Positions 45,017-53,939 are shown, counted from the first letter of the stretch. The stretch: DNA of 64,000 nucleotides from Dyella_A sp051962475 (GCF_051962475.1 NZ_JBQCCF010000016.1:76251-140250), one strand, 5' to 3'. The notes: a model not told the origin generated them from the sequence alone. Numbers and translations: made by a program.

Positions 45017-45889
45017 ATGCGTCTGGGCCTTGCCGCCAACCGTCTCCACCACAGCCAGCGCGATGCTGCCCTGTTCCGCTGGCTGCGCGCCTGCGAGCGC
45101 GGCATCCGCGAGCTGGATCTTGGTCTGCATGCCGTAGGCCGCACCCACGATGGCATCGTGCACGTCGGCCTGCTCGCCGGTTACCACGGCCTGCAGCGCT
45201 ATCCGTACGGCCGCGAGGGCGGCCTGATGAAGCTGGTGGCCGAGGTGGTGGGCATGGGTCCTCAGCGCACGCTGGACGGCGCGATCTACCTGATCGATCC
45301 GGTCGACCCCTCCTCGATCTTCCCCGAAGCGGTGGCGCTGAAACGCCAGTGCGTGATCCACGGCAAGCCGTTCATCTCCACCGTCGCCTCGGCGCGCGAC
45401 TGGATCGAGATGGAGCGCGTGCATGCTGGACTGGCGTCCGATCCCGATGCGGATGCCTTGTATGGGCTGGAATCGCAAACGCTAGCGTTGATCGCCCACG
45501 ATGCGATGAAGCCGCAGATGCTGGCCTTCGCCGCCGAGCAATTCGACGTGCTCTCGCGCTTCGCCGCGCGCGTGGCCACCGGCACCACCGGGCAGCGCCT
45601 CAACGAGCTGGCGTGGAGCCGCGGCTGGCCCGCCGCGCGCGAGTGGGTGCAGCGCTACCAGAGCGGCCCGATGGGCGGCGACGCGCAGATCGCCGATCTG
45701 GTGCTGGAGCGCCGATGCCAGCGTGCGATCTTCTTCGAGGATCCGCACGTGCCGCGCCAGCACGAGGCCGACATCCAACTGCTCGAACGCGCCGTCACCA
45801 CGGTGACCGACGAGGCTGTGTGCATGACCACCCCGCGCGTCGCCGCGCGCTGGGCGCTGGCCGCGGCGATCAGGGACAAGGGTGAGTGA
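45017..45889 (+). CDS. mgsA: Methylglyoxal synthase with duplicated MGS-like domain
   Basis: A 290-residue protein about twice the usual MgsA length (about 150). Residues 155-290 form a complete MgsA: AHD at 160-162, TGTTG at 188-192, SGPMGGD at 216-222, FFEDP at 239-243, and D242, H249, D252 at the spacing of E. coli D91, H98, D101. Residues 1-150 look like a second, degenerate copy: EGGLMK in place of the GPMGGD block and YLIDPVDP in place of the FFxDP block, with the His missing. The enzyme converts dihydroxyacetone phosphate to methylglyoxal under phosphate shortage; MgsA is allosteric, so the front domain may be regulatory (inference). Monocistronic, following the gltBD terminator. Confidence 0.85.
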   Translation: MRLGLAANRLHHSQRDAALFRWLRACERGIRELDLGLHAVGRTHDGIVHVGLLAGYHGLQRYPYGREGGLMKLVAEVVGMGPQRTLDGAIYLIDPVDPSSIFPEAVALKRQCVIHGKPFISTVASARDWIEMERVHAGLASDPDADALYGLESQTLALIAHDAMKPQMLAFAAEQFDVLSRFAARVATGTTGQRLNELAWSRGWPAAREWVQRYQSGPMGGDAQIADLVLERRCQRAIFFEDPHVPRQHEADIQLLERAVTTVTDEAVCMTTPRVAARWALAAAIRDKGE

Positions 45890-46067
45890 CGAGACGTGAG
45901 AGGCGACGGGGAGAAGGCTCTGCCGCGTATGCTGTTCATCGCGACACGCCGCGCGATGATAGAAAAGCGCCCTGTTGTGAGCTGCAGCAAGTCGGCTATG
46001 CCCCTGTTAAGGGCGATCATCTCTGCGTGCACCTCACTTCTCGCTCCTCCTGCCTTACTGCTCACCC

Positions 46068-46832
46068 ATGTGCCTGATCGCTTTCGCCTGGAACACCCAT
46101 CCCCGCTGGCGCCTCGTGCTGGCCGGTAATCGCGACGAGTTCCACGGTCGCCCTACGGCGCCGCTGGCGCGCTGGCCCGATACCGCCATGGCTGCGGGGC
46201 GTGACCTGGAGGCCGGCGGCACATGGCTGGGGGTCAACGACGACGGACGCTGCACGGTGGTGACCAACGTGCGCGATCCGCGCGATCCGCAAGTGGGGCG
46301 GTCACGCGGCTTGCTGGCAGTGGACTACCTCACCGGGCCGGATCAGGCGCCCGCGCACGCCTCGCGTCTGCGCGCCGACGCGGCGCACTATCGACCGTTC
46401 AACCTGCTCACGTTTGATGCGCGCGATGGCTTCTATCTCGGCAACCGGCCCGAGCCGCGGCTGCAGGCGATCACCCCCGGTGTGCACGGGCTGTCCAATG
46501 CCGACTTCAACACGCCGTGGCCGAAGACGCGCGCGTTGATGCAGCGTTTGCAGCATTGGCTGGAGGTCGATGCGGATGATCCCGAGCCCTTGTTCACCGC
46601 CCTGGCCGACGAACGGCAGGCGCCGGACGAGGCCCTGCCCGACACCGGTATCGGCCTGGAGCGCGAGCGCTGGCTGTCCTCGGCGTTCATTCGGGGCGAG
46701 CGCTATGGCACGCGAGCAAGCACGCTGGTGCTGATCGATCACGCTGGCGCCGGGCGCATCGTCGAGCGGCGGTTTGGGCCTAACGGACGTCCGGACGGCC
46801 AAACCGAATTGCGATTCGATACGGCTGGCTGA
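46068..46832 (+). CDS. NRDE/TANGO2 family protein
   Basis: A 254-residue TANGO2-like protein. The family signature NRDE lies in LAGNRDEFHGRPTAPL (residues about 18-33), the N-terminal Cys2 is conserved (MCLIAFAW), and GTWLGVNDDGRCTVVTNVR follows. Eukaryotic and some bacterial members have been linked to haem handling or acyl-CoA metabolism, and the bacterial role is unresolved. The 178 bases before it hold no gene. Confidence 0.9.
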   Translation: MCLIAFAWNTHPRWRLVLAGNRDEFHGRPTAPLARWPDTAMAAGRDLEAGGTWLGVNDDGRCTVVTNVRDPRDPQVGRSRGLLAVDYLTGPDQAPAHASRLRADAAHYRPFNLLTFDARDGFYLGNRPEPRLQAITPGVHGLSNADFNTPWPKTRALMQRLQHWLEVDADDPEPLFTALADERQAPDEALPDTGIGLERERWLSSAFIRGERYGTRASTLVLIDHAGAGRIVERRFGPNGRPDGQTELRFDTAG

Positions 46833-46969
46833 GCCCACGCGTCGGCGAACGCTCCGTCAGGCCCGCAGCACGGCCCTACAGCACTGCTGGCACGAACCCG
46901 CTGTCGGGCGCGTCGATGCCCTGACTAGGCTTGCCCGATCGGCGCCGGAGCGCGCTGGGGAGACAAGCC

Positions 46970-48652
46970 ATGCATCATCGAGGGATCGTGTTCGTTCTGG
47001 GTTTGCTGGGGGTTGCCGCGCCGCTGCAGGCGGCCTGTCCCGACTGGCCGCCGGCACGTGCCCGTACCGAGCTCGCCACCCTGCACGATCGCCTGGCTGC
47101 GTGGAACCACGCCTATCGGGTGGAAGGCAGCTCGCCGGTGGACGATGCGATCTACGATCAGGCGCTGGAGCAGTTCCGCAACTGGCGCGCGTGCTTTCCC
47201 GCACAGGCGCCGGCCGATCTGCCGCACCTGGCCGACGCCGGCGGCAGCATACGCGCACCGGTGGTGCAGACCGGGCTGGCCAAGTTGCCGGATGCCCGCG
47301 CCGTGCAGGCGTGGATGCAGTCGCGCGACGGCCGCGACCTATGGATCCAGCCAAAGGCCGACGGCGTGGCGGTCACTCTGCTGTACGAACACGGCGCACT
47401 GCGCGAGGCGGTGAGCCGCGGCGACGGCACGCGCGGCTCGAACTGGACCGCGGCCGCGCGTCGCATCGCTGCGGTGCCGAAGACGCTGGCCCACGCCCCC
47501 GCGCGCGTGGTGCTGCAGGGCGAGCTGGTGTGGAGCTTGCTCGGTCATGTACAGGCCCGCGATGGCGGTGCGAATGCGCGCTCGAAGGTCGCCGGTGCGC
47601 TGGCGCGAGGCGAACTGGACGACGTCACCGCCGCGCAGATCGGCCTGTTCGTGTGGGACTGGCCCACCGGGCCCGAGGACATGGATGCGCGCCTGGCCGG
47701 CCTGCGCGTGATGGGCCTGGCCGACAGCGCGGCGCTGGTGCAACCGGTGGCGACGCTGGCTGACGTAACGCGCTGGCGCGAGCGCTGGTATCGCCAGGCG
47801 ATGCCGTTCGCCGCCGACGGCGTGGTGCTGCGCCAGGGCCATCGACCGCCGGCCAGCCGCTGGCAGGCGGCGCCGCCGGACTGGGCGGTGGCGTGGAAAT
47901 ACCCGGCCGCCCGTGCGCTGGCCACCGTGCGCGGTGTGGACTTCCGTACCGGCCGCAGCGGTCGGGTGAGCGTGGTGCTTGAGCTCGAGCCGGTGCAACT
48001 GGACGACCATCGCGTGCAGCGGGTGAGCGTGGGTTCGCTGACGCGCTGGCGCGAACTCGACGTGCGGCCGGGAGACCGGATCAGCGTATCGCTGGCCGGG
48101 CTCACCATCCCGCGCCTGGATGACGTGGTGTGGCGCAGCAGCGAACGGGCGGTGGTGGATGCGCCCACCCCCGATCACGACGCGCTGAGCTGCTGGCATC
48201 CGGTGCCCGGTTGCCAGCAGCAGTTCCGGGCGCGGCTGGTCTGGCTGGGCGGCCGCCGTGGGCTGGACATCGATGGCGTCGGCGCGGGGGTATGGCAGCA
48301 GCTGATCGATGCGGGGCTGTTGCCTGGATTGCTGGACTGGATGCGGCTGACGCCAACCCAGCTGGCCTCGATCGACGGCATCGGTGCACAGCGTGCCGCG
48401 GCGCTGGACCGCGCCTTCGCGGCGGCGCGCCGGCAGCCCTTCGATCGCTGGCTGGCGGCGCTGGCGCCGCCGCCGATGGGCCAGGCCACGGCGCCGGACT
48501 GGGCCACCCTGGCCGCCCGCAGCAGGGCCGATTGGCAGCGCATCGATGGCATCGGCGCCACGCGGGCGAAACGGCTGCGCGCGTTCTTCGCTAATCCTGA
48601 GGTGCAGGCGCTGGCCGCGCGTCTACGTGAGGCAGGTATCGCCGGGTTCTGA
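46970..48652 (+). CDS. ligB: NAD-dependent DNA ligase LigB, with signal-like N-terminus
   Basis: A 560-residue LigB, shorter than LigA because it lacks the zinc finger, BRCT and part of the HhH region. The adenylated Lys is K129 in IQPKADGVAV; GELVW, DGVVLR and the C-terminal helix-hairpin-helix repeats (IDGIGAQRAAAL, IDGIGATRAKRL) are present. As in E. coli LigB, the N-terminus is strongly signal-peptide-like (IVFVLGLLGVAAPLQAACP), odd for a DNA enzyme. ATG 46970 has GGGGAG upstream at good spacing. Confidence 0.93.
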   Translation: MHHRGIVFVLGLLGVAAPLQAACPDWPPARARTELATLHDRLAAWNHAYRVEGSSPVDDAIYDQALEQFRNWRACFPAQAPADLPHLADAGGSIRAPVVQTGLAKLPDARAVQAWMQSRDGRDLWIQPKADGVAVTLLYEHGALREAVSRGDGTRGSNWTAAARRIAAVPKTLAHAPARVVLQGELVWSLLGHVQARDGGANARSKVAGALARGELDDVTAAQIGLFVWDWPTGPEDMDARLAGLRVMGLADSAALVQPVATLADVTRWRERWYRQAMPFAADGVVLRQGHRPPASRWQAAPPDWAVAWKYPAARALATVRGVDFRTGRSGRVSVVLELEPVQLDDHRVQRVSVGSLTRWRELDVRPGDRISVSLAGLTIPRLDDVVWRSSERAVVDAPTPDHDALSCWHPVPGCQQQFRARLVWLGGRRGLDIDGVGAGVWQQLIDAGLLPGLLDWMRLTPTQLASIDGIGAQRAAALDRAFAAARRQPFDRWLAALAPPPMGQATAPDWATLAARSRADWQRIDGIGATRAKRLRAFFANPEVQALAARLREAGIAGF

Positions 48653-48659
48653 GCTGGGC

Positions 48660-49061
48660 TCAGCGGTCGCCGATGTCGCCGTCCACGTAGTACCAGCGTC
48701 CGTCCTCGCGCACGAAGCGGCTCACCTCGTGCATCCGCTGCGCCTTGCCGTCGCCGTAGCGCAGGCGCGCGACGAACTCGACCACCGCATGGTCAGCGGC
48801 GGCTTCGTGTCGTTTCACGTCCAGGCCCAGCCAGGTGGGTGCGGGTTGTTGCGCGGCCAGGTCGAGCGTGGCCGGCCGCGTGCTGGCGTGCCAGGTGGCG
48901 AGCAGGTAGGGCTCATCGCAGCGCACGTAGGCGCTGTAGCGCGAGCGCATCAGCTGTTCGGCGGTGGTGGCGAATGCCGTGCCGGCGTGCAGCGGCCCGC
49001 AGCAGCGGGCGTAGTCGGCGGACAGGCCACAGGGGCACGGGATGGAGTGGGTGGAAGCCAT
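48660..49061 (-). CDS. YchJ-like SEC-C motif protein
   Basis: A 133-residue UPF0225/YchJ protein. The N-terminal SEC-C zinc motif reads PCPCG and YARCCGPLH, then AEQLMRSRYSAYVRCDEPYL and the NTF2-like ending ASRFVREDGRWYYVDGD-type block (EVSRFVREDGRWYYVDGD). SEC-C motifs bind zinc and are found in SecA and assorted proteins; function here unknown. The start at 49061 places the motif at residue 8, as in homologues. Convergent with ligB, seven bases apart. Confidence 0.9.
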   Translation of the reverse strand: MASTHSIPCPCGLSADYARCCGPLHAGTAFATTAEQLMRSRYSAYVRCDEPYLLATWHASTRPATLDLAAQQPAPTWLGLDVKRHEAAADHAVVEFVARLRYGDGKAQRMHEVSRFVREDGRWYYVDGDIGDR

Positions 49062-49132
49062 GGGCGGGCCGGTGCAGGATCGAGCCGGCGATGGTGAACG
49101 GGCGGCGGCGCGCTGCCAAGTCCGCCCGTGCG

Positions 49133-49693
49133 TCACACCATCTGGAAGCTGCGCAGCTGGCCGCTGACGATCAGCGGAGCGAGGTCGTAGCCCAGCCCGC
49201 GCGCGGTCGACTTCAGCGCTTCCAGCACCTGGCGTTCCATCTGTGGTTCGCGGGCCAGCAGCCACAGCTCACGCAGGCGCGGCTCGCCCAGCATCAGCCA
49301 CTGATAGTGGCGGTCGGTGGTCACTACCCACAGGTCTTTCCACGTCGACGGCAGCCACTGCGCCCAGGCTGGCGCAGCGCAGCGCTGGAACTGCCCCGGT
49401 TCCTCCACCGGATAGCGCCGCCGGGCCTGGATGTCCTGCACTCGTTCGTTGCCATCGGTGCCGACGCAGGTGCGGCGCAGGCGGTAGTGATCGGCCTCCA
49501 GCGACTCGATGTCCAGCCGGATGTCGCGGTCGGTGAGCCGCTGCAAGGGCGAGGGCAGGCGCGCGATCTCGTGCCAGCGGCCGGCGAAGCGCGCGATATC
49601 GAGCTGGGGAACCGCCTTCATCACCGTGGGCGTGGTTACGGACAGGGCGACACTGGCACTGAGCGTGGCGGGCAGTGGAAGAGACCAGGTCAT
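49133..49693 (-). CDS. Blc-like lipocalin
   Basis: A 186-residue lipocalin. The GxW motif is in IARFAGRWHEIARLPSPLQ, followed by the bacterial lipocalin blocks YRLRRTCVGTDGN and LWVVTTDRHYQWLMLGEP. The N-terminal 28 residues are hydrophobic (LPLPATLSASVALSVTTPTV) and may be a signal sequence, but there is no lipobox Cys, unlike E. coli Blc. Such proteins bind lysophospholipids or fatty acids in the envelope. It lies 71 bases downstream of a 468-base gap and 71 bases before the YchJ gene. Confidence 0.85.
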   Translation of the reverse strand: MTWSLPLPATLSASVALSVTTPTVMKAVPQLDIARFAGRWHEIARLPSPLQRLTDRDIRLDIESLEADHYRLRRTCVGTDGNERVQDIQARRRYPVEEPGQFQRCAAPAWAQWLPSTWKDLWVVTTDRHYQWLMLGEPRLRELWLLAREPQMERQVLEALKSTARGLGYDLAPLIVSGQLRSFQMV

Positions 49694-50060
49694 GGCGCGT
49701 TTCCTCGCAACAGGCGGACAACCGGTGGGTCCGGTTCTTCCTGCGAAAGCCGTGCCAACGCCGGTCGGGTTTGACCGTCCGCTGGACGGCATGCGCAGCT
49801 TGTTACAAGACATCGGCACGGAGCGCCGCAACTTGAAGCCGCGGCCTCTGGAGTGACCGTTGGGGTTGGGGGAAGCATGAGGCGCGTGCTCGCGGCACGA
49901 TGGCGGCGCTGGCGGTTGGCCCGCCCCTGCGAGAAGAGCGCTTCGGGTGCCTCGGCGCCCGCCGGTAGTGCGACAAACGGTCGCTGCGCGGCGGATTGGT
50001 TCAGGGTATGCCGCGTGTGATGACGGACGTCGTGTCGAACTGCTCCGCGCGCCGGGCATC

Positions 50061-50079
50061 AGTGACGCCCGGCGTCACT
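50061..50079. repeat. 19-base palindrome AGTGACGCC-C-GGCGTCACT
   Basis: Two perfect 9-base arms around one central base. It sits about 370 bases upstream of the lipocalin start and 80 bases beyond the small membrane gene. The size suits a dimeric regulator site or a short hairpin; no T-run. Confidence 0.6.
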
Positions 50080-50128
50080 CAGGTGGCGCATTGGGCCGTT
50101 CGTTCAGCCATGTGAAGATGACCCACGG

Positions 50129-50150
50129 CGGCGGCGCAACCCCGCCGCCG
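50129..50150 (-). terminator. GC hairpin after the small membrane protein gene
   Basis: An 8-bp stem (CGGCGGCG with CGCCGCCG) and 6-base loop, 11 bases after the stop at 50162 on the minus strand. No T-run; weak terminator or mRNA end structure. Confidence 0.45.
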
Positions 50151-50161
50151 GGCTCGTTCCG

Positions 50162-50362
50162 TCAGATCGCCGGACGTCCCCGCAGCACACGCGCCGGCAG
50201 CATCAGCAGGGCGCCAAGGAAGGCGAACACGGCGCCCACGGTGATCCCGATCAGCCGGAACGGCAGTGCGATCAGCCACACGATCGGGTACAGCACCAGC
50301 GCCAGCAGGGCGATCGGCCAGCAGAACACCAGCAGCAACAACCAGAGCAGAAAGCCGACCAT
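50162..50362 (-). CDS. 66-residue two-helix membrane protein
   Basis: A small hydrophobic protein (MVGFLLWLLLLVFCWPIALL onward) with two to three membrane segments and a basic end (ARVLRGRP). I recognise no functional family; similar short proteins are common in Xanthomonadales. It starts 45 bases after the NnrU-like gene on the same strand and probably shares its transcript. GCGAGGTGC precedes the ATG at fair spacing. Confidence 0.72.
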   Translation of the reverse strand: MVGFLLWLLLLVFCWPIALLALVLYPIVWLIALPFRLIGITVGAVFAFLGALLMLPARVLRGRPAI

Positions 50363-50407
50363 GGCGCACCTCGCGAGGCAGCGGTAAGAAGGCGGCAGGA
50401 TACGCCC

Positions 50408-50986
50408 TCAGCCGAACGGACTCACCCCAACGAGCGGCCTATGCAGCCAGAGGGCGAATGCCGTCCAGGCGGCCACGCCAAGCACCACGGTGAGCACGGT
50501 GCGCCAGGCCGGGCCGTTGGGGTACGTGGTGCCGGCCGCGCGGTCGCGGCGCCGCGACACCGTGAAATCCACCACCGCCCACGCCAGGAACGCGCCGAAC
50601 AGCAGCACGTCATGCAGCATGCCGGCAGCGAGCAGGTGGCCGAACGCCCACAGCTTCACCGCCGCGAGCATGGGATGGCCGAGCCGCGCCTTGATCGCAT
50701 TGCCCGGCACGTAGGCGGCGGCCAGCAGCACGAAGGCGATGAGGGTGAACAGAGCATTGAGGTGGCGCAGGGCCATCGGCGGCACCCAAACCACCACCGG
50801 ATGCTGGCGCGCCAGGCCAAACCCCCACACCAGCAACGCAAAGCCGGCCAGCGACAGCACCGAGTACAGCGCCTTCCAACCCATCGGGCCGAGGCGCTGG
50901 ATCTGCCGCGTACGCCAGCTGTCGGCGAACACGCGGGTCGAATGCACGCCCAGGAACAGCAGCAGACCGAGGATCAGCATCGCCAT
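50408..50986 (-). CDS. NnrU-like integral membrane protein
   Basis: A 192-residue protein with about five to six helices. The N-terminal LGLLLFLGVHSTRVFADSWR and the following block RQIQRLGPMGWKALYSVLSL-type sequence (TRQIQRLGPMGWKALYSVL) match the NnrU family, as do HPMLAAVKLWAFGHLLAAG and the later charged loop SRRRDRAAG. NnrU was named in nitric oxide/nitrite reduction clusters of denitrifiers, but no such genes are near here, and the isoprenylcysteine methyltransferase-like fold is another possibility. Start ATG 50986; a second ATG follows two codons later. Confidence 0.85.
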   Translation of the reverse strand: MAMLILGLLLFLGVHSTRVFADSWRTRQIQRLGPMGWKALYSVLSLAGFALLVWGFGLARQHPVVVWVPPMALRHLNALFTLIAFVLLAAAYVPGNAIKARLGHPMLAAVKLWAFGHLLAAGMLHDVLLFGAFLAWAVVDFTVSRRRDRAAGTTYPNGPAWRTVLTVVLGVAAWTAFALWLHRPLVGVSPFG

Positions 50987-51120
50987 GGCGCATCGCTCCG
51001 CGAAAGGTGGGGCGAGTATAGGCGGCCATCGCGTGCGGTACTTCGCCCGGCCAGCGCGTGGCTCGCGAGTGCCGCGCGCCACGTAACGCGGGCGGCTCCC
51101 GCTGCCGCCGGATTGCCGAC

Positions 51121-51690
51121 TCAGAGCGCGTCGTGCACCTGCACGACCAGGGCAACCGCTCCGGCGGCCAAGGCCACCTGCGCCGCCGGGGCGTGGGCGG
51201 CGAGCCAGCTGTCGCCGCGCCCCAGGATGCCGGCCGGCGTCACGATCGATCCCTGCACGGCATGAAGCAGCACCAGGTCGGCGGGGCAGTCATGGACGCT
51301 GGGACCCCGCCAGACGTCGATTCCGCCAACGACGCGGCCGCGCCGCAGCATCAGGTTGAAATCGCGCGTAGGTCCGCCCGCGAGCGCAACCGCCACCGCC
51401 GCTTCGCCGGGAAAGGCGAACGGTACGCAGGGCGTGGTGAGGTCGTGTTCCTGCGTGCCATCGAGGGTCATGCGAAAGCCGGCGCCGTCGATCAGCACGA
51501 TGCTGCGATCCACGCCGGGAAACAGCGAGAACGGGGCAGGCCCCACCACGTCGGCCAGGCTCACCCGCCACAGGAAATCGTCGGTGTCGGCGCCGGGCGG
51601 GGCGATCGCCAGTTCGCGCGTCACGCCCTGACCGTTGCGCCAGGGCACCGGCACCAGCTCGTCGCTGCGCAGGATGCGGCCGGTATTCAT
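51121..51690 (-). CDS. HutD family protein
   Basis: A 189-residue cupin-fold HutD/Ves-like protein. Family blocks: VPVPWRNGQGVTRELAIAP, FLWRVSLADVVGPAPFSLFP and FPGVDRSIVLIDGAGF. HutD is associated with histidine utilisation in pseudomonads, proposed as a governor of hut expression, but no hut genes are in this window. Its ATG overlaps the dinG stop (ATGA), so it is translated as the second gene of dinG-hutD, an unexpected pairing. Confidence 0.88.
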   Translation of the reverse strand: MNTGRILRSDELVPVPWRNGQGVTRELAIAPPGADTDDFLWRVSLADVVGPAPFSLFPGVDRSIVLIDGAGFRMTLDGTQEHDLTTPCVPFAFPGEAAVAVALAGGPTRDFNLMLRRGRVVGGIDVWRGPSVHDCPADLVLLHAVQGSIVTPAGILGRGDSWLAAHAPAAQVALAAGAVALVVQVHDAL

Positions 51691-53792
51691 GCGGCGCGCT
51701 CGATCGCGCGCTCGAACGGCGGCAGCGCGTGCAGCATGCGTTCGCCGTAGCGCTTGACCACCACGCGGCGATCCAGCAGCACGATGCGGCCGCGGTCGGT
51801 CTCGTTGCGGATCAGGCGGCCGCAGTACTGGATCAGCAGTCGCGTGGCCTCGGGAATGGTCACTTCGATGAACGGATTGCGCCCGCGCGACTCCAGCCAT
51901 TCGGCGTAGGTGGCGCCCACCGGGTCGGTCGGCACCGCGAACGGCAGCTGGGTGATCACCACCGTCTCGCAGAACTTGCCCGGCAGGTCCAAGCCTTCGC
52001 CGAACGAGGCCAGCCCGAACAGCGTGCTGCCCTTGCCAGCTTCGATGTCGGCACAGTGCTCGGCGACCAGCTGCGACTTGCCCAGCGAGCCCTGCGCGCG
52101 CACCTTGCGCACCATCGCGATCGGCAGCTTCTGCAGCACGCGGTCGAGCTTGATGCGCGAGGTGAACAGCACCAGGTTGCCGGCGTCCCAGTCGAGGTTC
52201 TCCGCCAGCCATTCGCCCACTTCCTCGGCGTGCGCGTCGCGGGCGTCGGGCAGGGTGCGCATGGCCGGTACCTCGAGCCGGGCCTGGCTGGCGAGATCGA
52301 ACGGCGAGGGCAGGCTCAGCGTCACCGCCTCGTCGGGCAGGCCCACCGCGTCGGCGAAGTGGCGGAAGTTGCCGCCGGCGCTGAGCGTGGCCGAGGTCAT
52401 CACCACGCCGCTGGCGTTGCCCCACAGCACGCTGCGCAGCATGCCCGCGGCGGACACCGCCGAGGCGTGACAGACCAGCTGCTGATCGTTGGCCAGCGTG
52501 ACCCAGCGCGCCAGCGGCGGCGCGTGTTCGTGGTCGCTGGTGGACCAGGCGCGCCAGCAGCGCGACTGCCGTTCCAGGCGCTCCAGCGCCATGCCCAGCT
52601 CGCGCGACAGCGCCTCCTGCGTGGGGCCGCCCTCGCTCATCTCCAGCACCGCGCGGCGCACCGCGTTGAGCCAGCGCTGCACCTCGGCCGTATAGACGGC
52701 CAAAACGCGCGCGTGCTCCACCCAGCTTTCCGGCAGCTGGCCCATCGAGCCGCGGTACATCGGTTCGCTCTCGCCGGGATCGGGCACCCAGCCGAGGCGG
52801 ATCTCGCGCTCCAGTTCCTCCAGCGCGTTGCTCAGTTCCTGCAGCTTCTCGTCGGCCTGGTCGAGGCTGAGCTTGCCCAGCGATTCCTTGTCGGTGAGCG
52901 AGTAGGCCGCGTGCACCTGTCGTCCGAGCCGGCTCAACTGGCGCACCGCGGCGCCCATGAAGACTTCCGCGGTGCCGCGGTCGATCGCCTTGGCGGCGAC
53001 GTGGTGGCCCTCGTCGAAGATGTACAGCGTCTCGTCCGGCTTGGGCAGGATCACGCCGCCCCAGCTGTCTTCCTCACTGCCGGGCATGGTGAGGTCGGCC
53101 AGCACCAGATCCTGGTTGGCCACGATGATTTCGGCTTCGGCCACCGCGCGGCGCGCGGCGAAGAACGGGCAGCCCATGAACTGCGCGCAGCGGCGCCCGG
53201 TGCAGCCGCCGGCGCTGGTGGTGATCATGCCGCGCAACATGTCGCCGACCGGCTCGGGCGCGGCGTCCATGTCGCCGTCCCAGCTGCCGGTGTCCAGCGC
53301 GGTGAGCAGCTTGCCCAGCGCGGCCTTGTCGCGCGCATCCGGTGGGCGTGTCCACAGCGCCAGATCGGTGTCGAAACCCAATCCCATCTGCGCGTCGGCG
53401 GCCAGGCTGTTGCCGGCCATCAGCAGGTTGCGTGGGCACACGTAGCGGCCACGGCCCTTGGCCAGCGCCACCTTCGCCTCGATACCGTTGAGCGACAGGT
53501 ACAACGGGATGTCCCGCTGCACCAGCTGCTCCTGCAGCGCGACGGTGGCGGTGGCGATCAGCAGCTTCTTCTTCTGCGCCCGGGCCACCGCGTGCCCGGC
53601 GATCAGGTAGGCCATCGATTTGCCGGTGCCGGTGGGCGCCTCGATCACCGCCGCGCCGCCGGCCTCGGCCAGCGCCTTGGCCACCTCGGCGATCATGCGG
53701 CCCTGCGAGGCGCGCGCGCGAAAGCCCGGCAGCCCGTCCTTGAGGCGGGTGTAGGCAGCGCGGATGGCGTCTTTGATGGCGTCGGTGAGCAA
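51687..53792 (-). CDS. dinG: ATP-dependent DNA helicase DinG
   Basis: A 701-residue XPD-like 5'-3' helicase acting on forked DNA, R-loops and similar structures during repair. Walker A is in EAPTGTGKSMAY (51-62), the DEAH-type box reads IFDEGHH, and the four iron-sulphur Cys are C119, C197, C202 and C208, nearly the positions known in E. coli DinG. The late motifs ASFGEGLDLPG and QYCGRLIRNETDRG are intact. The start is TTG 53792: the sequence after it (LTDAIKDAIRAAYTRLKDG) aligns with the E. coli N-terminus, and the first ATG lies about 32 residues further in, past conserved sequence. Confidence 0.95.
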   Translation of the reverse strand: MLTDAIKDAIRAAYTRLKDGLPGFRARASQGRMIAEVAKALAEAGGAAVIEAPTGTGKSMAYLIAGHAVARAQKKKLLIATATVALQEQLVQRDIPLYLSLNGIEAKVALAKGRGRYVCPRNLLMAGNSLAADAQMGLGFDTDLALWTRPPDARDKAALGKLLTALDTGSWDGDMDAAPEPVGDMLRGMITTSAGGCTGRRCAQFMGCPFFAARRAVAEAEIIVANQDLVLADLTMPGSEEDSWGGVILPKPDETLYIFDEGHHVAAKAIDRGTAEVFMGAAVRQLSRLGRQVHAAYSLTDKESLGKLSLDQADEKLQELSNALEELEREIRLGWVPDPGESEPMYRGSMGQLPESWVEHARVLAVYTAEVQRWLNAVRRAVLEMSEGGPTQEALSRELGMALERLERQSRCWRAWSTSDHEHAPPLARWVTLANDQQLVCHASAVSAAGMLRSVLWGNASGVVMTSATLSAGGNFRHFADAVGLPDEAVTLSLPSPFDLASQARLEVPAMRTLPDARDAHAEEVGEWLAENLDWDAGNLVLFTSRIKLDRVLQKLPIAMVRKVRAQGSLGKSQLVAEHCADIEAGKGSTLFGLASFGEGLDLPGKFCETVVITQLPFAVPTDPVGATYAEWLESRGRNPFIEVTIPEATRLLIQYCGRLIRNETDRGRIVLLDRRVVVKRYGERMLHALPPFERAIERAA

Positions 53793-53939
53793 GCGAGGTA
53801 AAGCCCGGGCGGAAACGGTCGATAAGCAGCGATGGAGCGCGATCCGCGGGGGAAGCGATGCTCGCGGCAGGGGTCCAGTTTATCGGATCGGACCACGCCG
53901 CCCCTCCCGCCAGTCGTGACAACGGATCATGAGGACCCC

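Larger units (their letters stand above)
49694..50161. other. Gene-free gap upstream of the lipocalin gene
   Basis: 468 bases with no convincing gene. It contains a hairpin just after the small membrane protein gene (50129-50150) and a 19-base palindrome (50061-50079). A short Arg-rich frame at 49877-50020 on the plus strand follows a GGGGGA but looks non-coding. Confidence 0.6.

Noticed and set aside
49877..50020. 47-codon Arg-rich plus-strand frame after GGGGGA in the lipocalin gap
   Set aside because: Composition typical of random high-GC frames (many Arg, Trp, Ala); no signal, membrane segment or known motif.
51729..53801. 690-codon plus-strand frame antisense to dinG
   Set aside because: Mirrors dinG codon structure; no domains, while dinG has all helicase motifs and iron-sulphur Cys.
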